Below, one piece after another: positions 1 to 12,600 of a stretch of DNA of 64,000 bases. The notes beneath the pieces are model-generated. The model ran no database searches and was not told the DNA's origin. It saw only the letters and a list, made by a program, of their open reading frames with translations. A program made the position numbers and the translations under genes. Every line of letters begins with the position of its first letter. Position 1 is the stretch's first letter. The stretch comes from Plecoglossus altivelis (lineage: Eukaryota > Chordata > Actinopteri > Osmeriformes > Plecoglossidae), in contig BROE01000007.1 of assembly GCA_036571765.1 (NCBI GenBank), positions 849,404 through 913,403 on the forward strand, in the 5' to 3' direction.

Positions 1-702
1 TGACAAAAGACGAGAAAATGGACGGGTAGAAGGGGAGGAATGATATATCATAGTCCTGTCTTTTTATTTTCTATATTCCCTTCCTTATTATCTTTGGCCC
101 CCTCTCATTCAAGTCACTCAATCACACAAGCCCCGGGGACACAGAAGACCTGGGAGGGCCTCACAAGCATGCACACGTCTGAAAGGTATACTGATCATTG
201 TCAGAGTTGGAGTGTGGTGACTTTGGAGGACAGAAGATAAACGAGACGAAACTATGATATGGACAGATAAGGGGCTAATTTGCACACTTCCAAATAAAAA
301 CCAATGCCCACGGCATAATGCATCACCTCTCCACAGTAAAGTATTTATAATGGTGGAGGGGGGGATGTATTTCTGAACTTGAAGAATGAGAACTTAACTC
401 TGATCTGTACTGAAGTAAATTGACCTTTCAGTTTGGAGCACTATCATAATGACAGACAAAAATTTGACAACAATGTCATCCACCTGACTGATAACAGCTT
501 ACACTGGTACTGTAGGTGTTGTTGGTTGGTGTTTATCAAAAACTAGGAAAGTTTCACAATACTTGCAAAACTCAACTCTTCTGAGATACATATTTTCTCG
601 GTACTTGGAGTTAACCTTCACAAATGTGTTCGAAAATCATCCCTTATCTCTCATTTGGTAGAACAAACTCAACATTGGCAAATCAGTGCCATAACACTTC
701 GC

Positions 703-782
703 TATCCCTTTATAGAATATAAAGGGATAGCCTATTATTATATATCCCTTTATAGAATATAAAGGGATAGCCTATTATTATA
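703..782. repeat. Perfect 2 x 40-bp tandem repeat, each unit a hairpin
   Basis: Two identical 40-bp units occupy 703-742 and 743-782. Each begins with a perfect inverted repeat, TATCCCTTTATA then loop GAA then TATAAAGGGATA (703-714, 715-717, 718-729 in unit 1). The exact identity implies a recent duplication or assembly duplication. Function unknown. Confidence 0.85.
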
Positions 783-2689
783 AATTACAAAAATTATAAA
801 AACTTTACAATCCACAAGAAGCATATGAAAGAACCACTGTATAAAACATAAAATAAATCGATTTATTTCTTATTATTACTTCTTTGTTGAGCTCAAAGTA
901 AAGACTGAAAAATTCCTTCAATCATGGAACTATTTCCTTAAGAAATTAGATCATTTTAATCTGGATGTGTATGGATTTAGGCACTATTGATCACTTAGCC
1001 TACAGAACACAACAGAATGATTCGCATTAACTGCTTAGTGGAGTGAAACAAATATGTTTTAGTTAAAACAAGCAGAGGAAGGGGAATTACAGTGTCTTAC
1101 ATTCAACTAATGTCTGTCTGTCATGTTATGTTTGTAGAAGTCCCTGTATTATATGGGGGGAAGGGGGGACATGTTTGTTTAACAATGAAGACCCATTCAT
1201 GTGATGAATGACTTGCATGCATCATGAATGTGTCTACAAAGCATGTTCTATTTATCAATAGAAATGCAACATGATCAAAATGTGCATACTATCTTGTATG
1301 CTATAAAATACACAACCAATGTTGTATTGTAGGATTCTGCATTTACTACCCACAAGAATTTAAGTCAGGAATTAGTAAATATGTAATACGTTTTCTTTAA
1401 AAATATAATAATTTATGCCCATTTTCTGCAAATCCAAAATGAGTCTCTGGAGAAGACTTTACTGTTCTAATCACTGGCAAAGTTACACTGTTGCTACGAC
1501 CATGAGTTGACCATGGCCAATGACACTGTAAAAAAAATTGTTTTGTCTTTTTTCATATATTGTTTGTGCTTTCCTTGCAGATCACTTAAGATGTCCAAGT
1601 ATTTGGAAAAAATAAAAAATAAAATTAACATACAAAAATTAACTCATACAAAGTTAGTGAATGTTAATGAATGACAATAAACCAATGACAAAAAGCTGCT
1701 GTTATAGATAAGTCTGTTTGGGACTGTATTTCAAGTATGCTACAAGTACTTTTAGGCAGCTCCAGATCCAATGTGAGGGCATAACAACCTATCTTAGACA
1801 ATGCAAGTGCTGCTCAGAGACTGCATTTCAAGTGAATACAATACCCTGAAACATAAAGGTCTATACAAAGAGCCTAAATACATTTCAATACATTTTGCAT
1901 TGCATTTCATCTGAGATTCAAATGGGTTACACAAAAGAGATCGATTAAATTCTTTCTGCCTTTATTTTTAACTAAACCAGTTTTTTCCCTTTTGCAGACA
2001 GGGCGGCCTAAGATGCACATGGGATTCTACGGCATTCAATATTTGCCCTAACAGAGAGCACATTTCCATTTTTCCAACAGTTGTTGATGATCACTTTAGA
2101 GACCCTGAAATATACTTTAAAAATATAGTTATATAGGATCAGTTTAGAAAGTGTTTCATTTCTATTTACCAAGCAGCATCAAGTGAATAAGCAGTTCAAT
2201 ATTTCAAGGCTGGTTGACTGTATGTTTTGAAAATGCATTAATTATCTCCCTAGGTAGACATTGGAAGTCTTTCAGTCTTAAGGTGTTAAAAAGGCGCCAG
2301 AGCTCCCTCTTGACCATGACTGCAATATTTTTACTGTCTTTTCATAAGAGGTTGTATTCTTTAAGATGCACAGCAAACATTATGTTTTTCCACATTATAT
2401 GAAAGTCACTTTATCTTGTCTTGTATTCAATGTCAAAGACCACACCAGCAGAATGCATTATAAACACTTTTTTGTTTTACAGACAGCATACTTGAAGGAA
2501 GACATGTTTTGTATTATTACTAGTGTACAGTACTGATTTAATTTATGTTTTTGCTAAACGAACCTCATTTGCAATTGCTTTTTCCTGACCATGTGAATGT
2601 GAAAACCATTTGAGTAAAATATCAGATATCATACGTGTTGACTTTATACACATTAATGTATATAGCTCACCCTTTAAAACACTGTAGCA

Positions 2690-2862
2690 TGGGTGGGTGG
2701 CTTATCAGTCAGAGATAGCCACAGGGACCAAGGCCTTACACAAGGGCCATGGTTCCATTCCTACTTAGGACGTTGCAACCACCCCCCTCTTCTCGCAATC
2801 CCTGCTTTCCTGTCTCTCTGATGACGATAAAATAAAGCCAAAAGCCCCCAAAATATGTTTAG
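2690..2862 (+). mobile_element. Degenerate tRNA-derived SINE
   Basis: The left part reads like a decayed tRNA-like head (GGTGGCTTATCAGTCAGAGA, then a GGTTCCATTCC B-box-like stretch). The right part has the polypyrimidine and CCTGTCTCTCTGATGACG tail ending in an AATAAAGCC motif, typical of a common fish SINE. A similar copy lies at 17572-17700. Family assignment is from memory; boundaries are approximate and no target-site duplication was identified. Confidence 0.5.
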
Positions 2863-3480
2863 TGCAAAAAAAAACTAACATTGCATCATTAGATGTATTG
2901 TTTGAAGGCAAAACAAATTTATCTTGACGATGTTAATAACCATTGTGTTGATGGACACTGGATGAAATCATGGACAGTAAATCACTGTGTGTTTAAGCTT
3001 GAAATATATATACATTCATACATATGTAAATACAAGACTTGGTCAACATTATTGAAAAGGAGCATAGGCTATTCTGAATATAGAATCACACTGAAAAGGA
3101 GTGTATTTTAAAATAATAATTTGAGTTATGCTTCTGACAGAAAATTGTTTATAGACATCACTGCAGAACACTTGCATTCCTTAAGCAACATCGCCATCTG
3201 GTGTTTAGCAAGGAAACAGACCTGATGTATAGTCAAAACTAGACGACGTGAATTGATGAATAACGTCTCTACAAATATGTAAACATTTACAGACCAGAAC
3301 TAAGGCCAGAAATAGCTACTCTAACATGGATGTGGAATAGAAGAATCTCTGAAGGAGACTTAGCAAAGATTTATTTTAAACCCACTGATGATTTTCTATA
3401 AATAACTATTACATTACTATAACAATCATAACACTAAAACTGCAACTGGTTATTGTTGGCCTCGGTCACAACCAATCTGA

Positions 3481-4042
3481 CTAATCTATCTATCTAGATA
3501 TCTAGATAGATAGAGATTATATATATCTATATCTATATAGTTATAGATAGAATATAGATATAGATATTTATAATCTCTATCTATCTAGATATCTAGATAG
3601 ATAGGCGATTATATATATCTATATCTATATCTATAGATATAGATATAGATATACTATATCTATATATATAAGATATATATATATGTATGTATCTATATAT
3701 CTATATCTATATCTATATCGATATCTATATATCTATATCGAGATATCGATATCGATATAGATATCGATATCGATATAGATATATAGATATCTATATCGAT
3801 ATAGATAAATAGATATCTATATATATATATACGGTATCGAGTATCGATATCGATATCGATATATCGATATATCGATATCGATATCGATATAGATATATCG
3901 ATATATCGATATATCGATATATCTATATCTGTATATAGATATCTCTATATCTATAGATCTAGATATAGATATATCTATATCTAGATATCTAGATATAGAT
4001 AGATATATATAAATATATATCTATATATAGATATATATAGTT
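3481..4042. repeat. Long TATC/GATA/CGATAT microsatellite
   Basis: About 560 bp consist almost wholly of interleaved ATCTAT, AGATAT and CGATAT units. Because the units are largely self-complementary, the tract could form extended hairpins. The centre is enriched in CGATAT while the flanks are TATC/TAGA, suggesting successive expansions of variant units. Copy number in an assembly of such a tract is unreliable. Confidence 0.85.
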
Positions 4043-6645
4043 GTAATGTGCAACTGCAGAACTGCAGAGGGCTTCTGGTCTGGCTTCTGGACCACCCCTA
4101 TGCCAGGCATAAGGTTCAGGCATGATCAAGCTTGAAGGAAGCAGGAGGACAAACCCTACATGAATGAGTGGATGACAGGGAGGGTTAAGGGAATGCCAAT
4201 AGGGGAAATGACCAAGAGCAGAGAAGGAGTACAAGGCCATCATCTCCTGGGATGGTACAACAAATCTTGAAAATTTTATATAAAGAGGAAGAGACATCCT
4301 TCTCAGGTGGATACTGCTCAAAAGAAAGATAGAGAGAGGAACAAGTAACCAGATTCAGCGGCTAGTTTTGTTCGTAAAATCCTGTATAACGATAAACAGC
4401 TAATAGCAAATAGCTAAATAAAGCATGGTTAACAACAACCGTGTTAAAAGTTGTGAATTGGTCTTTCTACTCGCAAACTATTCCTTGCCGTATTCCATGT
4501 AGTCAACTTTAGTCAAGATATTTCCTAAGTAAACCACACCCCCATGCTAATTATAAATAAGACATACTTGGATATTTCTTGGACCATTTAAATGTCAGTG
4601 TAGCGATAGGCTATAGGAGTACTTCACCAAAAACTCAAATAAAACATTTCACCCCTAGAGCTATTTTATGCTGCCTTGTGACAAACAGAGGCTATTTAAA
4701 AGTTGAGCCTGAGGCATAACAATTTACATTAGTCCCTCCAAAAACAAAGTAATAAGATACTTGAACGACCATATTTAAATGTGTGTGTTGCATGTTTTGT
4801 CTTCTTTGAACCAGTACAGAAAAACAGAAACTGGCATTTTTGGACAACAGATTGAGGACCTACAGTGCTTCGGCTCTCTACTCATGAACTACTTCGAACA
4901 GCTGAAATAACTATGTAGATACTACTGTTGCGGTTACGTATTATATGCTGTTGCAGGCAGGTAGCATGTAAATATATAGTGTGGGAACCTGTAACTCCTA
5001 TAATCAGTCATGTCATTGCATCCTCTAATGTACCGTATGTACAGTATGTCTCTGTGGTACATTTTTCAATGCAATGAAAAAGCTTACCGGTCGGAATGGC
5101 CAGAAAGGCATCCTGGCTTAAATACTGCTAAATACTACCACATGTAGTAGCTTGTCCTAGATTTGTTGGCGTGTTGAAGACATTGAAACACAGGATAATA
5201 AAATACTACTACGTATGGTAGTATGCCAATTAGATCAATACAATTCAAGGTCTCAACTAAGAATATATTTTTTCACTGAATGGTTACTTGAAGTGGTCTT
5301 ATAAGTTCTCTTAGCATTACATAATATGCTTAACTGCTTAAAAGGCAGCCAGTACTTTTCTCAAAGGTTGGGAATGGACTCAGGAGTTGTTTCAATGAAC
5401 TCTAGCAGCCTTTTGTGTAAGCCTAGAAAAACACTAACTCAGTTTAATGTTTCACCATCTTTAAACATTCCACGAGAAAAGCTCCATGAAAACCGCAGGA
5501 CTCTAAAAGCAAAAAATCTAAACAGTTTACTGTTAACTCGTGCATAAAATATTTTGTTTACAGAAAACAATGGTAACATTACTATAGAAAAAAAAACTTC
5601 TCAGAAGAAATCAGGATAACCCTGTAAAATTTGAAGAAAGCAAACGAACGGCAATATCCTCCACAGCAGGTGTTAATTGCTTGATAATTAACCACTGCAA
5701 GTTTCGAGAGGGGAGAAGGAAAGATTAATCATCAGCCAATTAAAGGCCCACCATGAGGAAAGCAAACCCTCTCAGAGTAGAGATCTCCTCTGTGATCTGA
5801 GGTAACAAGTCTCTGTGGCGTAGCGATAGATCACTAATTTCAGATCTCTAACAAGTGTTTATTTGTTTCTTTCATGTTTGGAAACCTGAGGCAATGACTC
5901 CATGATGTAAGCACTGGTATCACATATACTGCATTGCAATGTCCGCATTGCGTACACATCAGTATCAAGCAGCACTTTCAGCAGCTGTGCTGCATATGAA
6001 TACCAAGACAGACATCTTAGCATAGTCTTGTAAGAAAAACATTCATGCCTCTTTAGTTGGGGTTGAATTGACAAGTAAAATTAAAAAGTGTTCAGATGTG
6101 CAGAAAACACCATCCAACAGGGTAAAACAGCAATGTGAAAATGTTATATTAACTGTGTCAATGGAAAATTGAAGCCAACATAAGGTGGATCAGAGTTGCC
6201 AGTGGTTAGACAGATACAGAAAGAGTCAAGAACATGCTTCAAAACATACTGCTGGGCTCCTTATTAAGGTTTTATATAGGTAGAGGTGTGGATTTGGGAT
6301 AGACTGGCAGCCTATGATTTATGAATTACTAAACAAGGCTACTTTCTGTAGCATCAACACATGCCTGCTCTCCATGGACATTGCTAGGGCTTTCAAAAAC
6401 AGGCTCGAATTAACCACAGTGGAGAGTGCTGACCTTCAGTTTTTTAGTAAGTATGTGTATGTGTGAGGGAGAAAGAAAGAAAAATATACAGAAACATCAC
6501 ACAAAATAAGATAAGTACAAAAATATGAGGAGGATTGTAGGTATCAGCTAATGTATTGTTTTGTGTCTTTGTAAGCATAGCCTACTGTCTGCATCAGCGT
6601 TTGCGGACGGATGGTAAAGATTGTAAAACAATGTGAACCACTTAC

Positions 6646-9600
6646 AAAGTCTTTCTCCAGCTTCTCCATCTCCTGCTTATAGCTTTTTAATCTGCTGTTG
6701 TACATGCCTCTGCTCTGGATGGGGATCTCTCGAACCTCCAGGTCCATCTGCTCCAGCTATAATAATGCAATCAGATAATTGACCGATAAATTACCACATA
6801 AAACGTATCCTCAAGATCTATGACAAGCGATTGATATTAATGTTATACCTTACTTAGTCCTTTAAGACTGCAATATGGATTTAGTAAATATCAGCCTAGA
6901 CAAGATTCTGTCACTATATAATATACCCATACCTACCACACAGTATAGCTCAATAAAAAGAAAAAGCAATAATGAATTGCATGGCAATTGTATTGTAAAA
7001 TCAAGAGCTGATCATATTTAAATCCACCTTTTAATACAGAATGAATCAATTCTCAAAATAAACAGGTTGCACTGTAACACTTCCATGTTTGTAAAATCAC
7101 GACTGTCACACAGCACTGTTAAAGTATGAATAAATAAGCAAGGTACAGTCAAATTGAAAGACCTTGGTTTTAAACATATCTGTTTAGGCACACAAATGTC
7201 ATTTGGAATGAAGACAGCACAGGCCTACTTGTGAGGAACAGAGAGACAAAACACTCGGCAGGGAATTTGTAAGACCGTAATCAGTCTGACATAATAAGTT
7301 AACTAAAATCAAAATGGTAGTTCTCTTCACTCACTCAAGCAAATAAGATGTGAAGACTCCCTTCACCATCTTGAAATATGTCAGGGGGGTGTCACATAAA
7401 AGTGAATTATCGGGACATAATCTCACAGCAACCACAGAAGACACTTCATGTGAAATGTGTGTGCACGCGTGTGTGTGTGTATCATGTCACCCCTCAGATA
7501 ACACAGGTGATGTTGTCTGTGTTTTTCCCCACCCCATTCAAAACTCATTGTTTAGGAAATTGGAAGAGAGAAAAATTACTGATCAAAGACATACCAACTC
7601 TCTGACTTCTTCAAGCTGTTTGTCGACATTAAGAACCAGCTGTGTCTTCTCCTCTGAAAGGGAAGCAGAAGGAACATATTGATCAGTTGAAGGAGGACTA
7701 GCGCTTTATGACAACAACCTAACTCCCTCGCAATGCTGCGAGAGATGGAGGGGGATCAACATTTGAAGATATATTTACACATTCTCTCCGCTCACCGATT
7801 CACATTTGATGTTTTCTATTTATTCTGTGTATGAGGCCTTTGTAGATTTTGTTGAGGAGCACTGAGAGACTGTGTCAACTCAAAAAGAAACATGATGTCA
7901 GACATGCATAGAGACCAGTAGTAAAAATATACATACCCACTAGCATAACACATCCTCCCAACTTATTAAATAATTACATTTGGGTAATTGTAGTCAAAAT
8001 TGAAAATGTTTCAAAAGATTGATGCTTAGCTTAGTTAGATACAGTAGTATATGAATGGAAAATATACGGCACTTTATTTTTCTGTAATGGGTCCTATTTT
8101 GAGAAATGTTTTGGTATAGCCTCGAAAAATCTGACATCAAGTATCTGGGCCCATTTGCAAAGAAGAGCAGTCAGTTGACCAAAGTTTGAAAATCACTTCA
8201 CATTTACTGGAATGCACTTGAAGAAACATGAAGTTCAGGGGCAGACCACAAGGACTAGTCGTGAAGGAATCGCAAAAGTGAAACATCAGAGTGGATGTTC
8301 ATTTTTACCTTTTGGGTCTACACTACCTTTTGCTAGTCATCGAATCCATTTTTAAAACCTGTGTCCAACCTCACAAGCTAGACAGTAAACAGCCAGAGGC
8401 GATTCTTCATGAGGTGAGACAGTGTGGCTTGCTCTAACGGAGGTCCAAGCTAGGGAGGCCTGAAATATGCATTGATATTTATCAGACACTCTGCTGACCA
8501 AGGGATGGAAAGCCTAGAAGTTTTGTAAACATAGCACAAAAAGGAAAAATAGCTGCTCTCTGCAAGCAGAGTGCTTTTCATCAGCATTCAATACTTAATC
8601 TGAAATGATTGACAGGTCTTCAGGTTTCCGTAAACACTTGTAAGACTGAGAAAGGACATTTATGTTTAATAAAGTGAGACCTTGATTCGTATTGTGTTCT
8701 TATTTAAACCCTACCAAGTTTTGGAGGAGTAACAAAGCCCAAAAAAACTTGTCCATTTGATTCTCCTGTGAATGCTGAAGACTTGGCCAACATAGTCAAG
8801 GACATTTATTTGTTGTGAAATAGCCACTATCAGCAATTGTGCATGTGTGACATTGAGCAATGGCACAGCCACAGTGACAAAAGCTCTTTGTCAAAGTCAT
8901 TGTCATGGTATGAAATGGAGGGCTGTCAACACATGGACACAATTTAACCACTTCAGTGAGTGAGATATAAAAAAAGGAAAATGAGAAATGTCTTCATGAG
9001 TCTAAAAATAATTTAAATTTAAGTGCACACTATTCTGGCAGAAGCCGAGGATAATTACAGATGGTTATGATGAGTTGACTGGCTTTGTGTGTATTTACAT
9101 GAGCCTGTATTAAAACACACTGCACATGGTGGGTGGGAAAAGTGGAGGAATTACTTTGTGGAAAAACCACCAATAAGTCAAATCATTACCATGACCAGTC
9201 AATCATTTACATTTTCATATTGGGCATTGGAAAAATCTAAAACGTAAATGCAAGCAAGCAAATAATATAAGCCTAACAATAATAATAGGGTCCTGTCTGT
9301 CTGTTACAAAGTGTGGTAAGCTTAATAAAACCCGCACTAGCCTTTCAGGTTCCACAGAAACTAGAATTAAATGGACTGAAAACTTGACGTTCAGAAATTG
9401 AGGGGTTCTATAACGGTTATTCTTGAGTTTTAAAAAAAGTACTTAGAAGACTCCTGTGTGAGTATTGCACATACAATCACATTGACAAGTTTGATACTAA
9501 ACGTACTTCTACTCTAGAAGGTCCAATAGAACATAAAGTAGGCAACAGTAATATTTGGCATTCCAGGTCAAATATGACTGCACCATTCAATTTGGTGTTT

Positions 9601-12600
9601 AGTATATTCTACAAACACTCGGTACATTCAGCTTTGTTGTACCATTGACTAACCTAATCTCAATCACCTTTTTATGTGGCCTGTAATGCTAGGATTTCCC
9701 ATTTGGGGATAAAAACACTTACTATCGCTAGTACCACCAACAATTTGATATCAAATTTAGCAGGCAACAGGAAGGGAGCCAGAAGAGTCCCATGTGGGGC
9801 CCCTGTCCTGTTGAACACTTGCTCAGACACACCCCTGGCAATAGTCAAGCAGCGCACTCGTGTTTTGAAGGAGTGGCTTTTAAGAGAGAGGAGAGATTGA
9901 ATCCTTTCAAACTTGAGACAAAATTTGTGTTTGCACTTGTTGCACAACTTATCCTATCCTACTTCTGTTCATGACAATCTTGAGTGTTACTCATATGCCA
10001 ACTAATAAGCAGAAAGCAGGGGAACAGATGCGAACAGATAGATGAATAATTAAAGAAAAGATTGATTTAAAAAGGCAACAATTGCCACTGCTACCAGTGA
10101 CAGAGGCAGCAATAATAATAATCAACCCCATAGACCTTTTTTATTTTTTCAACAATTCTCATAATGTCCATTGACCCTTATTGAAATATTCTGCACTGAA
10201 GTATCCATCACTAACCCCTCATCAGGTTACCCTGGGAGACATACAATCTCCTAAACTGACGAACCATTTGCTAACACAATTGAAAGAATAAATTTCAACT
10301 ACATGGACAACTTAAGAGTATCACAGCTGATTGATCATCAGCAACTGGCTAACCAAGTAAATATTGTCAGGTTTGATCTCACAACGTTGACTTGGATACA
10401 ATATCTCAAGTGAATGGAATGATTTTTTATATCCATCAAACACGTATATAACTAGACCAAGCAAAGTTTCTTTAAAAGGTGGCATCCCTATTGACTTCTA
10501 GGGATATCGCTCAGTGACACAGTGAGGCAGTGAGAGCTCGAAATGGACGGCGACATCATCGTCTACATCCTTGTTCTAGCACGGCAAAGCAAGGCATGTT
10601 AAATGGGCCTATATTTGGTGTATGTTACTATTATGATGATGAGTGTTTCTTTATTATTACAAGCTTACTGTTGCTAATACCATCATTGTGGTGTTAACTG
10701 AAATAATGTTGCATAACCATAACAATATCGCCTAACATGTCACAATATCACTGATTAATTTAGGCTGTAATTGCATGTCATGTCATGAACATAATAATGT
10801 TTATTACAAAATTGTTAAATCGGCTTTAAAAAGTCAGGAATAAACTCTACAAACAACTGTCTTGTTTATGTGCAACCATTTGCAAGACTGGCTACTGCAG
10901 GACAGGTAACAATAGATTATCAAGTCCACCCCACCTCAGTCAATTCCAGCTAAATGAGTGTGCTGCCCCACAACCAAGCTGAGCGAGGCAGAAACTGACC
11001 CGAGTGATACGATCATGCCTAGAATGAATACACTGCAACCCCTAAACCGATTATAGAGGCTGAGTGAAGTACCATCAGCAAGTCTGCTAGAAGATGTGAA
11101 TGCTGCACTGAGAATGATCCCTACAATGACCATCACTGAAACCAATGAACTGATATACACTTTAGCAGCAGCAGAGATTCTTGGCTATCGGTCGAAGGGC
11201 AACCATAAGGAGCAGTTTCCCCGTAGAAGAGACGGTTGGAGGCCAAAACAAAGACAGTACGCATAAAGTGAGTCTTCAGTGATCTTTCAGACCCCAAGAA
11301 AGGTGTAATGAAAGATCAAGTGACCAAGAGAAACAGCCAGATACCCATACCTAAAGGACTGGAAACTGCTAAACAAAAGCTCCAAGCCTGGCCAGCCGCC
11401 TAAGGAGGTACACCAGACAAAGGCAGGAGAATAAACCAGCTGTTCTCTACACAACCAGTTAGAGTGCACTCTCAATGGCACGGTAACAACAACAGAGCAG
11501 ACCAACCTATGCTGGAGACTGAACAGTACTGGAAAGGCACATGGGAGAAGGAAGCATCATACAACAGCATTGCAAAGTGGCTAGTGGATCCAAGAACAGA
11601 CCATTCATCCAGCCATCCATTATCTACTGCTAATCCCCTGGGAGGGATTACAGTGCCGCTTGTTCCCATTTAGGGGTCACGGGTGACTGGAGCCTAACCC
11701 AGTAGCTTTCGGGCCATAAGCAGGGTACACCCTGGACTGGGGCCAGCAAGTCGCAGGGCTAACAGAGACACAGACAACAATTCACTCACACATCCACTCT
11801 CCAGAAGCAATTTCTCAATATACCAATTAACCTATCACATGCATGTCTTTGGACGGTGGGAGGAAGCCGGAGTGCCCGGAGAGAACCCACGGTAACATGG
11901 GGAGGACATGCAGACTCCACCCAGAGAGATCATGTGATGTTGGATTTGGCCCAAGAATCGAACCCAAGATCTCCTTCCTGGGAGGCAAGGGCTCTAACCG
12001 CACCGCCACCATGCACCCAAGAACAGACCACAGCAACCTTTTTGAACTGGATTCAGTCACCATCACAGTGGCAGACATGCAAGAGGGAGTCTCAGGTATG
12101 AAAAGCTGGACAGCACCAGGTCCTGACAGTGCAGCTTACTGCACTTCACAAGCGTCTGGTAGCACCGATGGACTGGAAGCTACTAAAATATGGGACCCAC
12201 CCTGAATGGTTAACTGAAGGCCAGACAATCCTTATCCTGAAGGACCCCCTAAAGGAAACAGTCCCATCAAACATCGGCCAATAACATCTCCCCACAACAT
12301 GTAAGCTCATGTCAGGCATCAAAGCAGCTATGATAAGTGGACATATGGATCAATACCTTAAGCCTCGAGGTCAAAGTGGGAAACACCTCCAAAGGTGGTA
12401 GAGAACAACTGAGCAGGACATGAACATCCTGCGGGACTTCAAGATACAGACGTAAAAATTGGTAATGGCAAACCAACCAGACATTGTGAAGGTGGACAAA
12501 CAGTAGAGGAAAGCCATTGTGGTTGACAAAGCAATACCAAGTGATGTCAAAATCAGGAAGAAAGAGCTTAGAAACAAAAGAAATACCAAGGCCTCAAAGA

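Larger units (their letters stand above)
1..6645. other. vti1a intron 3 (partial), non-coding
   Basis: This stretch lies downstream of the third coding exon of vti1a on the minus strand. I recognise no exon in it: the next Vti1a segment, after the KLEKDF residues, was not found. It contains a tandem palindromic duplication at 703-782, a SINE remnant at about 2690-2862 and a long TATC/GATA-type microsatellite at 3481-4042, each listed separately. The open frames here are short and overlap AT-rich or simple sequence, so I treat them as chance. Confidence 0.6.

Noticed and set aside
3989..4321. 110-codon minus-strand frame
   Set aside because: Ends in the microsatellite (YIYLYIDIYLYISIYI), with no family resemblance; chance frame.
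7350..7682. 110-codon plus-strand frame
   Set aside because: It runs antisense across vti1a exon 2 and a GT repeat; no domain.
9672..9947. Possible gene on the minus strand
   Set aside because: The only recognisable part is a short L2 reverse-transcriptase motif; it is repeat-derived.
11843..12205. 120-codon plus-strand frame
   Set aside because: It spans the SINE/LINE junction and translates repeat sequence, not a host gene.
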